Origin: PXAH01 sp964605645
GTDB lineage: Bacteria; Omnitrophota; Gorgyraeia; Duberdicusellales; 4484-171
DNA: 5,270 bases
Assembly: GCA_964605645.1 (NCBI GenBank)
Contig: CAZSDJ010000071.1
Coordinates: 1-5,270 of the forward strand
Direction of reading: 5' to 3'
Within the stretch, counting starts at the first letter, position 1; every line of letters begins with the position of its first letter. Shown one piece after another: positions 1 to 5,270 of the stretch. A model generated the notes under the pieces. That model saw nothing but the letters and a program-made list of their open reading frames with translations. It had not been told where the DNA came from and did no database searches. The position numbers and the translations under genes are program-made.

Positions 1-197
1 AGTTTAAGTTTACATTGCAAGTTTTTTTCACGAAGCTGATTTAATTTATTTTGATAAGATGATTCGGATAAGGCATGAAAACTTTCTGATAAAGAAAGCA
101 GAATAGCCTGAGAAGGCTTTCTAAAAACATTGAAAGCCAAAATGGCAATTACAATGGTAAAGGCAATGTATTTAATTTTTTTAGAAGGTAGATACAA
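1..197 (-). CDS. mreC: Rod shape-determining protein MreC, N-terminal part (runs off the left edge)
   Basis: MreC is the periplasmic scaffold that links cytoplasmic MreB filaments, through MreD and RodA/PBP2, to lateral wall synthesis. Seen here: an uninterrupted frame of 65 codons with no stop up to position 1. It has a short basic N-terminus (YLPSKKIK), one hydrophobic segment at about residues 10-25 (YIAFTIVIAILAFNVF), and then a polar region turning into a probable coiled coil (QNKLNQLREKNLQCKLK). This is the standard MreC layout: short cytoplasmic tail, one membrane anchor, coiled coil. The gene directly follows mreB, as in most bacteria. The frame has a TAA stop a few codons upstream, and the only usual start before the membrane segment is TTG at 197-195, preceded by a weak purine stretch (AAAGAAG, about 7 bases away). 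This start makes mreC overlap the mreB end by 17 bases, suggesting translational coupling. The identification rests on architecture and context, because the conserved MreC beta domains lie outside the window. Confidence 0.82.
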   Translation of the reverse strand, partial: MYLPSKKIKYIAFTIVIAILAFNVFRKPSQAILLSLSESFHALSESSYQNKLNQLREKNLQCKLK

Positions 198-1239
198 GGG
201 AAAGCTTCTTTAAGAATTTAGGTGATTCTAATATTTTTCCTGTTCCTAAAGCTACTGCAGTCAAAGGGTCGTCAGCGACAAAACAAGCAAGTCCAGTTTC
301 TTCAGAAAGCAGCTTATCTATACCTTTAAGTAAAGCTCCTCCACCGCATAAAACTATGCCTCTTTCAATTAAATCTGCTGCGAGTTCGGGTGGTGTTCTT
401 TCTAGAGTTACTTTTGCGGCTTCAATTATTTCCTTAAGCGGATTTTGGAGAGCTTCTCTTATTTCTTCTGAAGTAGTTTTTATAAATTTAGGTAAACCGG
501 TAATCAGGTCTCGCCCTCTTACTTCAAGTTCTATTTTGTTTTCAAGAGGCCAGGCGGAACCTAATTTAATTTTTATTTCTTCGGCGGTTCGTTCTCCAAC
601 CATTAAGTTGTAATTTTTTTTCATGTAATCGATGATTGCTGAATCCATTTCGTCTCCTCCGGTTCGGATTGAACGGGAATGAACAATACCACCCAGTGAA
701 ATAACTGCAATTTCTGTTGTTCCGCCGCCAATATCAACAATCATATTTCCTTGCGGCTCTGCGATTGGCAGCCCTACTCCGATTGCAGCAACAATCGGCT
801 CTTCAACAGGTATCACTTCCCTGGCGCCGGCCCGGCTGGCAGAATCTTTAACAGCTCTCTTTTCAACTTCCGTGATCCCGGAAGGGACTGCAACGACAAT
901 ACGGGGCCCGATTGATATTCTTCTTGGGTGTGCTTTTTTAATAAAGTAACGTAACATTTCTTCGGTGATATCAAAATCAGCGATCACGCCGTCTTTTAAC
1001 GGGCGAATCGCGACGATACTACCCGGGGTTCTGCCGAGCATTTGTTTTGCTTCTTCGCCAACAGCCATCGGGGTGCCGGTGTTTTTATAGATTGCGACAA
1101 CTGACGGTTCACAAAGCACAATCCCTTCTCCTCTTAAGTAGACTAAAGTTGTAGCAGTACCGAGATCAATTCCAATATCGGAAGAAAAAGAATCAAACAA
1201 GTGGCCAAAATTTTTTAAAAGATTTGAAATAAATTTCAT
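181..1239 (-). CDS. mreB: Rod shape-determining protein MreB (bacterial actin homologue)
   Basis: MreB polymerises with ATP into membrane-bound filaments on the inner face of the cytoplasmic membrane and guides the elongasome (MreC, MreD, RodA, PBP2). At 352 residues it is close to the usual 335-350. Visible actin-fold motifs are the phosphate-1 loop DIGIDLGTATTLVYL (residues 21-35), VVAVPSGITEVEKRAV (115-130), the catalytic-glutamate region EEPIVAAIG (146-154), phosphate-2 DIGGGTTEIAVIS (169-181), TGGDEMD (193-199), and the adenosine motif GGGALLKGID (299-308). The first 18 residues, before the actin fold, can form an amphipathic helix (MKFISNLLKNFGHLF), which is the known membrane anchor of Gram-negative MreB. 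ATG at 1239-1237 is the first usable start after an in-frame TGA. No Shine-Dalgarno is seen; the leader is very AT-rich. A strong promoter lies just upstream (1272-1300) and mreC follows with an overlap. The gene is intact, with all key motifs present. Confidence 0.97.
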   Translation of the reverse strand: MKFISNLLKNFGHLFDSFSSDIGIDLGTATTLVYLRGEGIVLCEPSVVAIYKNTGTPMAVGEEAKQMLGRTPGSIVAIRPLKDGVIADFDITEEMLRYFIKKAHPRRISIGPRIVVAVPSGITEVEKRAVKDSASRAGAREVIPVEEPIVAAIGVGLPIAEPQGNMIVDIGGGTTEIAVISLGGIVHSRSIRTGGDEMDSAIIDYMKKNYNLMVGERTAEEIKIKLGSAWPLENKIELEVRGRDLITGLPKFIKTTSEEIREALQNPLKEIIEAAKVTLERTPPELAADLIERGIVLCGGGALLKGIDKLLSEETGLACFVADDPLTAVALGTGKILESPKFLKKLSLVSTF

Positions 1240-1242
1240 ATT

Positions 1243-1270
1243 ATTATAATTTATTTTTCTACTATATCAA
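1243..1270 (-). promoter_or_regulatory. Possible second, overlapping promoter-like sequence before mreB
   Basis: Minus-strand TTGATA (1270-1265, 5 of 6 to the -35 box), a 16-base spacer, and TATAAT (1248-1243, 6 of 6 to the -10 box). The -10 box ends only three bases before the mreB ATG, so a normal start point would fall on or just after the start codon. That makes a productive mreB transcript from here doubtful. In such AT-rich DNA a chance match is quite possible. It could also act as a competing polymerase-binding or pausing site just downstream of the main promoter. Confidence 0.25.
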
Positions 1271-1271
1271 A

Positions 1272-1300
1272 ATAATAGCAGAGCCTAAACCGGTTGTCAA
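1272..1300 (-). promoter_or_regulatory. Near-consensus sigma70-type promoter for mreB-mreC
   Basis: Read on the minus strand, TTGACA (1300-1295, 6 of 6 matches to the -35 box) is followed by exactly 17 bases and then TATTAT (1277-1272, 5 of 6 matches to the -10 box). Transcription would start near 1265, giving a leader of roughly 25 bases before the mreB ATG. The -35 box begins on the base immediately after the ilvD TAG stop, so the promoter fills the gap with no spare sequence. Inference: mreBC can be transcribed independently of the pfkA-aldolase-ilvD unit, although read-through from it is also possible because no terminator is visible between ilvD and mreB. Confidence 0.8.
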
Positions 1301-2980
1301 CTAACTTTTATTTCTAGGCCTTCTTTCTTTTTGATAAACAGCACCGCTAGAAGCTGAACCGGTTAATTGAGCATAACGGTGCAGATAGCCGGATTTAATC
1401 TTTGGCGCTAATAATTTTAATTTTTCTTTTCGTGCTTTAATTTGAACGGCGCTAAGCTTTACATTAATTTTACGCTTGGGGATATCAATTGTGATTTTAT
1501 CACCATCAATTAAGTAGCCGATCAATCCGCCGCGGGCTGCCTCCGGTGATATATGGCCGATACAGGGCCCGCGGGTACCGCCGGAAAAACGGCCATCGGT
1601 GATTAAAGCAACTTGTTTATGGAGTCCCATCCCCACTATACTTGCGGTTGGCGCGAGCATCTCCCGCATCCCGGGGCCGCCGCCGGGGCCTTCATAGCGG
1701 ATAACTACGACATCGCCTTTTTTTATCTTTTTGTTGCTGATTGCCGCCATCGCTTCTTCTTCTGAATTGAATATCCTCGCTGAACCGGTAAAGATAAGCA
1801 TATCCGAGTCAACTGCTGATTGTTTTACTACAGCCCCTTCAGGAGCAAGATTACCTTTTAAGATCGCAATTCCCCCTTTTTTGTGATAAGGGTTTTTTAA
1901 GGGGCGGATTATGTCGTTATCAAAAATAGTAGCTTCTTCTGCTATTTTTAAAATAGATTTTCCCGAAACGGTTTTCGTGTTATTTATTTTAGTAGCTAAT
2001 CGTTTTAAAACTGCGGGGATACCTCCGGCAAAATGTAAATCTTCCATGAAACTTTCACCACCGGGGCGAAGATTTGAGATATGAGGCGTGGTTTGGCCGA
2101 TTTTGTCAAAGTCAACTAAATTTAAATCAACGCCAGCTTCGGCAGCAATGGCCATCAGGTGTAAAACAGTATTGGTAGACCCTCCCAGGGCCATATCGAT
2201 ACGAATTGCATTTTCTAAAGAGCGTTTGATAACTATTTTTTTAATGCTTACCTTTTGCTTGATCAATCGAACTATTCTTTGTCCGCTTTCATAGGCGATT
2301 CTTGTTTTTTCGTTTAACACAGCCGGTGCGGTGCCGCAATAAGGCAGAGAAAGGCCGAGTGTTTCGGTAAGGCAGGCCATACTGTTTGCGGTGTAAAGGC
2401 CCTGGCAGGACCCGCAGGAAGGGCAAGCAGATATCTCTAACTTTTTTCTTTCTTCTTCTTTAAGTTTTCCGGCTTTAAATTCACCGACAGCTTCAAAAGT
2501 ATCACGAACCAAAGATAATCTTTTTTTGCCAAGATGGCCGGCAAGCATCGGCCCGGCAGTTACTACAATTGTGGGGATGTTGATCCGCAAAGCCCCCATA
2601 ATCATCCCCGGAGTAATTTTGTCACAATTGGTAAGTAAAATTAAGCCGTCTAAGCTGTGGGCAGTTGCAACAGTTTCAATTGTGTCAGCAATTAATTCTC
2701 GGGACGGTAAAGAATACTTCATCCCCTGATGCCCCATCGCGATCCCGTCACAAATTCCCGGTACGCCAAAGATAAAAGGAGTTCCATTTCCATTTTCGAT
2801 GCCTCTTTCGATATATCTTTCAAAATTCCGCATATTGATGTGCCCGGGGATCAGGTCGGTAAAGCCGGATGCTATCCCTACAAATGGGCGCCGCAGATGT
2901 GTAGGGTGTAAGCCGGTGCCGTAAAGAAGAGAGCGGTTCGGCATCCTTTCTAAACCTTTTTTCGCTTTATCAGATTCCAT
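1301..2980 (-). CDS. ilvD: Dihydroxy-acid dehydratase IlvD
   Basis: Cytoplasmic iron-sulfur enzyme that dehydrates 2,3-dihydroxy-isovalerate and 2,3-dihydroxy-3-methylvalerate to the 2-keto acids that become valine, isoleucine, leucine and pantoate. Its 559 residues are normal for the IlvD/Edd family. Visible motifs are CDGIAMGH (77-84), NCDKITPGM (118-126; cluster Cys119, Mg ligand Asp120 and the lysine that is carboxylated in the family, Lys121), CPSCGSCQG (186-194; cluster cysteine region) leading into YTANSMACLTE, GGSTNTVLHL (266-275), GPGGGPGMREM (431-441), DGRFSGGTRGPCIGHISPEA (462-481; Ser466 is the proposed catalytic base), and a C-terminal LHRYAQLTGSASSGAV. At residues 44-47 the sequence is IPGH, as in E. 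coli IlvD, where [2Fe-2S]-type enzymes have a cysteine (PCN). This favours the [4Fe-4S], oxygen-sensitive type. The start ATG at 2980 is fixed by a perfect Shine-Dalgarno, two bases after the aldolase stop. The related Edd and sugar-acid dehydratases are less likely given the overall match to IlvD motifs. Confidence 0.96.
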   Translation of the reverse strand: MESDKAKKGLERMPNRSLLYGTGLHPTHLRRPFVGIASGFTDLIPGHINMRNFERYIERGIENGNGTPFIFGVPGICDGIAMGHQGMKYSLPSRELIADTIETVATAHSLDGLILLTNCDKITPGMIMGALRINIPTIVVTAGPMLAGHLGKKRLSLVRDTFEAVGEFKAGKLKEEERKKLEISACPSCGSCQGLYTANSMACLTETLGLSLPYCGTAPAVLNEKTRIAYESGQRIVRLIKQKVSIKKIVIKRSLENAIRIDMALGGSTNTVLHLMAIAAEAGVDLNLVDFDKIGQTTPHISNLRPGGESFMEDLHFAGGIPAVLKRLATKINNTKTVSGKSILKIAEEATIFDNDIIRPLKNPYHKKGGIAILKGNLAPEGAVVKQSAVDSDMLIFTGSARIFNSEEEAMAAISNKKIKKGDVVVIRYEGPGGGPGMREMLAPTASIVGMGLHKQVALITDGRFSGGTRGPCIGHISPEAARGGLIGYLIDGDKITIDIPKRKINVKLSAVQIKARKEKLKLLAPKIKSGYLHRYAQLTGSASSGAVYQKERRPRNKS

Positions 2981-2982
2981 GA

Positions 2983-4329
2983 TTACCTCCGAATAAAAGT
3001 ATTTTTTATGTATTTATTAACAATTTTATCTGTATTTTTTAAATTTAACTTATCAAACAAAAACGAAAATTCTTCTTTAAAGATAGCTTGCAGCTTATTT
3101 TTTAATTCTGTAGAAAGTTGATAAATTTCTTTTTTAAAGGGCCCCAGAGCTTTTTTCCGTAATTTATAAATGAATTGGTCATCAGTCCAGTCTTTTTGCC
3201 TTTCTTGATGGCAATTTTCATCCAGCCAAGAATATATTTTTTCTTTTAACGATAAAGGCATATAATCATAAATAATGTTTTGAAACTGGGTTGCAAGATG
3301 GACTTCTATACAGCCTTGTTTAGGAAAGTGGTGAAAAGCCTCATTCGGCAAGGTTGATGCTCCGTGCTGGACAGCGCCGGCTAAACCATATTTATCTTTA
3401 GCAATTTTGGAAAGTTTACCTAATGTGTTAAAATCAATTTTTGCTTTAGCAATTGAACCATCGGGAAGGACGATCCCGCCGTGTTTTGTGCCGGTTTGGA
3501 TACTGATTTTAGAGATTCCTTCTAATGACCCAATTTCTTTTAAATAACCATTCATAAAAGCATTAAGTTCTTCTGGTTTTGAGTTTGCTCCACCAACTTC
3601 GCCAATTTCGCCTCCAATTGAAATAGTTACCTCTTTGGGTTGGATTTTACGTAGGTATTTTGTAAAATATGCACATACTTTATAATTAAGATTTTGTTGT
3701 GCATCAAGTTCTTTTTTTGATAAATCAACTAAAGTTGAGGAATCAATATCAATATTATAAAAACCGGCACCGATAGCTTCTTTAATTAATTTTTTAAGAT
3801 TAGTAATATGTGTTTTTGAGCCACGCATATAGCTAGAGGCATCAATTTGGAAATGATCTCCTTGAAGAAAAATTGGGCCGCGGTAGCCTTGTTTAATTGC
3901 AGCTAAAGTAATTAAAGCGGAATATTCCTGAGGAGATTGCCAAGTGTAGCCAATTTCTGATTTTGCGATTTCAAAAATAAAAAGCTTCGAATTCATTTTT
4001 TTTGCCACTTCAAAGATAACCTGGGCCAATCCAAAAGTTAAAGTTCGTAAATTTATAGCCGGTACGCAAAAACCACCGACCTTTCCTCGGCCGACAGCTT
4101 TATATAGATTTTGAATTGAGGCCGGATAAATCCCCAAAGACAGGCCGCAGTTAAAAGCAAGTTTATAGCAGAAATTTTTAATATTTCTTGAATCGCTTAA
4201 GATAATAGTATCGACTAAGTTAGGCAGTATCTTTTTTTTAAAGTTAGAAATGTTTTTTATTTTACAACAATCACCTTGCATTTCTATCTCAGAGTTATTG
4301 AGAATTTGTTTTTTGGTTTTATAAATCAT
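2983..4329 (-). CDS. Long, divergent class II fructose-bisphosphate aldolase-like protein (fba-like)
   Basis: Class II aldolases use a zinc ion to cleave fructose 1,6-bisphosphate, or a related ketose bisphosphate, into DHAP and an aldehyde. This 448-residue protein is longer than typical members (about 280-360). Barrel motifs in order: GGFCVPAINLRTL (85-97), FLQGDHFQID (154-163; Asp158 and the zinc-ligand-type His159), DIDSSTLVDLS (194-204), GGEIGEVGG (239-247; Glu241), TGTKHGG (279-285; His283) and GAVQHGAST (318-326; His322). All three zinc-type histidines and the acidic Asp are therefore present. The usual substrate-binding NxDTD motif near the barrel end is instead HLATQ (344-348), and the phosphate loop GSG is GAS. 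An N-terminal extension of about 80 residues and a lysine-rich helical tail of about 85 flank the barrel. I recognise this as a distinct long subfamily, usually annotated as fructose-bisphosphate aldolase; its true substrate is uncertain. ATG at 4329 follows pfkA by 6 bases with no Shine-Dalgarno; Met17 is an alternative start. GC content is markedly lower than in both neighbours. Confidence 0.85.
   Translation of the reverse strand: MIYKTKKQILNNSEIEMQGDCCKIKNISNFKKKILPNLVDTIILSDSRNIKNFCYKLAFNCGLSLGIYPASIQNLYKAVGRGKVGGFCVPAINLRTLTFGLAQVIFEVAKKMNSKLFIFEIAKSEIGYTWQSPQEYSALITLAAIKQGYRGPIFLQGDHFQIDASSYMRGSKTHITNLKKLIKEAIGAGFYNIDIDSSTLVDLSKKELDAQQNLNYKVCAYFTKYLRKIQPKEVTISIGGEIGEVGGANSKPEELNAFMNGYLKEIGSLEGISKISIQTGTKHGGIVLPDGSIAKAKIDFNTLGKLSKIAKDKYGLAGAVQHGASTLPNEAFHHFPKQGCIEVHLATQFQNIIYDYMPLSLKEKIYSWLDENCHQERQKDWTDDQFIYKLRKKALGPFKKEIYQLSTELKNKLQAIFKEEFSFLFDKLNLKNTDKIVNKYIKNTFIRR
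2986..2990 (-). promoter_or_regulatory. Strong Shine-Dalgarno of ilvD inside the aldolase end
   Basis: Minus-strand GGAGG (2990-2986, followed by T) lies 5 bases before the ilvD ATG (2980-2978). It is formed by the last two arginine codons of the upstream gene (CGG AGG), directly before that gene's TAA stop. Terminating ribosomes would therefore sit on the ilvD ribosome binding site, which suggests coupled translation. It also fixes the ilvD start. Confidence 0.85.
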
Positions 4330-4335
4330 TTTATT

Positions 4336-5270
4336 TTATGTTAAGAGCTTTATCAATCTATAATAATCTTTTACTTCCATATCTTTTTTCTTAATTGCTC
4401 TCGACAGCGGCATAGCTGATAATTTGTTATTGCGCAATGTTACGCAGCGGCCGGTTTGGCCTTTTTTGATAAGCTCAACCGCATAATACCCATAACGGGC
4501 TGCCAGGATTCTGTCGTAAGCAGTCGGCCTGCCGCCGCGCTGGATGTGGCCCAGGACAACTTCGCGAGTTTCAAGGCCGGTAAGTTTAGTGATTTTTTTG
4601 CCGATATCGGCAGCTTTAGCTTTCCCTTCCGCCACCACAACTATCCAGCTCATTTTTCCCTTAGCCCTTCCTTCTCCTATTTCTGCTGCTATTTCTTTCA
4701 TATCTAATTTTTTTTCCGGCAATATCACATCTTCACAACCACCGGCTAAAGCTACCCGCAGGGCAATGTAGCCGCAATCCCGTCCCATAACTTCAACTAC
4801 AAAAATTCGTTCCAGGGAAGTTGCGGTATCCCGAATTTTATCTAATGCATCTAAAGCCACATTTACAGAAGTATCGGCACCGATTGACATCGCTACGCCG
4901 TTGATATCATTATCGATGGTGGCCGGAACCCCCACTACCGGTATTGAATATTTTGCGGAAAGGATGCCGGCGCCGGTCAATGAGCCATTTCCGCCAACTA
5001 CCACCAAAGCATCAATTTTGTTTGACCTTAATGTTTTTAAAGCTTGTTTTTGGCCTTGAATAAAACGAAACTTATTTGCCCGTGCAGTTTTTAAGATAGT
5101 CCCGCCGCGGTTAATGATCCCGGATACCGAACGAGTGTCTAGTTCAATTGTGTTATTCTCCATCAACCCTTCGTAGCCGCGAATTATCCCTGTAGTTTTA
5201 ATGCCGGCTGCATCAGCACTGCGGACTATCGCCCGAATTGCCGCGTTGATTCCGGCGCAATCACGGGTAA
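4336..5270 (-). CDS. pfkA: 6-phosphofructokinase (N-terminal few residues outside the window)
   Basis: Phosphorylates fructose 6-phosphate to fructose 1,6-bisphosphate, the committed step of glycolysis, in the cytoplasm. The 310 residues seen cover almost the whole protein (E. coli PfkA has 320); about ten are missing beyond 5270. Numbering from the first complete codon, motifs are TRDCAGINAAIR (1-12), INRGGT (52-57), GGNGSLTGA (92-100), PATIDND (115-121; Asp119 is the catalytic base), EVMGRDCGY (159-167), AEG (213-215), TREVVLGHIQRGG (234-246) and YDRILAARYG (251-260). Gly95 and Ala116 occupy the positions that distinguish ATP users (small residues) from PPi users (Asp and Lys), so ATP is the likely donor. 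Effector-site residues matching E. coli Arg21, Arg25, Glu187 and Lys213 are kept, while Arg54 and Tyr55 are not. Oddities are TRD in place of the usual GGD and Asn in place of Asp103. ATG or TTG at 5161-5166 is not the start, because the conserved N-terminal domain continues upstream of it. The aldolase-like gene follows 6 bases later. Confidence 0.95.
   Translation of the reverse strand, partial: TRDCAGINAAIRAIVRSADAAGIKTTGIIRGYEGLMENNTIELDTRSVSGIINRGGTILKTARANKFRFIQGQKQALKTLRSNKIDALVVVGGNGSLTGAGILSAKYSIPVVGVPATIDNDINGVAMSIGADTSVNVALDALDKIRDTATSLERIFVVEVMGRDCGYIALRVALAGGCEDVILPEKKLDMKEIAAEIGEGRAKGKMSWIVVVAEGKAKAADIGKKITKLTGLETREVVLGHIQRGGRPTAYDRILAARYGYYAVELIKKGQTGRCVTLRNNKLSAMPLSRAIKKKDMEVKDYYRLIKLLT

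Noticed and set aside
171..183. Slippery A7 run at the mreB stop as a programmed frameshift into mreC
   Set aside because: The run begins within the TAA stop itself, so ribosomes would terminate before decoding most of it, and mreC has its own plausible start and membrane anchor.
356..613. Open frame on the plus strand within mreB
   Set aside because: It lies wholly antisense to well-conserved mreB codons, has no recognisable domain or ribosome binding site, and its composition is that of a mirrored coding sequence.
1240..1300. Rho-independent terminator between ilvD and mreB
   Set aside because: No GC-rich hairpin followed by a T-run is visible on the minus strand; the gap is taken up by promoter boxes and an AT-rich leader.
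2088..2911. Three short open frames on the plus strand within ilvD
   Set aside because: They are antisense shadows of conserved ilvD segments, with no family resemblance or initiation signals.
4440..4771. Short open frames on both strands overlapping pfkA
   Set aside because: They are out-of-frame readings of a GC-richer stretch of pfkA, where the PFK motifs are intact in the main frame.
4910..4995. PPi-dependent rather than ATP-dependent phosphofructokinase
   Set aside because: The PPi-type Asp after GG(D/N) and the Lys before TIDND are absent; small residues (Gly95, Ala116) are present instead, which favours ATP. The odd TRD loop is kept as a finding.
5161..5166. TTG/ATG pair as the start of the phosphofructokinase gene
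   Set aside because: The same frame continues upstream to 5270 without a stop and encodes the conserved PFK N-terminal region (TRDCAGINAAIR, then GIIRGYEGL). The gene therefore starts outside the window.
1301..5270. Scattered GCCGG/CCGGC motifs as a repeat family
   Set aside because: They occur at irregular spacing inside codons for Ala, Gly and Pro in the GC-richer genes, without flanking conservation or palindromic units.

Overview
All genes in this window lie on the minus strand, so transcription runs from position 5270 towards position 1. In that order they are: a 6-phosphofructokinase missing only its extreme N-terminus (pfkA), a long and divergent class II fructose-bisphosphate aldolase-like protein, dihydroxy-acid dehydratase (ilvD), the actin-like shape protein MreB, and the first 65 codons of MreC, which run off the left edge.

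The DNA is bacterial, moderately AT-rich and very densely packed. MreB with a following MreC points to a cell-wall-bearing, non-coccoid bacterium. The dehydratase is of the E. coli-like type normally associated with an oxygen-sensitive [4Fe-4S] cluster, and the long aldolase belongs to a subfamily I associate with poorly cultured lineages. A candidate phylum such as Omnitrophota or Margulisbacteria is a reasonable guess, but the sequence alone does not fix the taxonomy.

Region by region: 4336-5270 is pfkA. After a 6-base gap comes the aldolase-like gene (2983-4329), which is clearly more AT-rich than its neighbours. Two bases after its stop, ilvD starts (1301-2980), with a strong Shine-Dalgarno embedded in the last aldolase codons. 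These three genes look like one polycistronic unit, joining the committed step of glycolysis, a possible next step, and branched-chain amino acid synthesis. The 61-base gap at 1240-1300 contains a near-perfect sigma70-type promoter whose -35 box directly abuts the ilvD stop codon. It drives mreB (181-1239) and the overlapping mreC (1-197), so the shape genes can be expressed independently of the metabolic genes.

No RNA genes, mobile elements, CRISPR arrays or convincing terminators were seen, and no gene-free stretch exceeds 61 bases. I found no clear new biological system. The points most worth a second look are the substrate-site changes in the aldolase-like protein, the unusual nucleotide-loop sequence of the phosphofructokinase, and the compact promoter arrangement before mreB.
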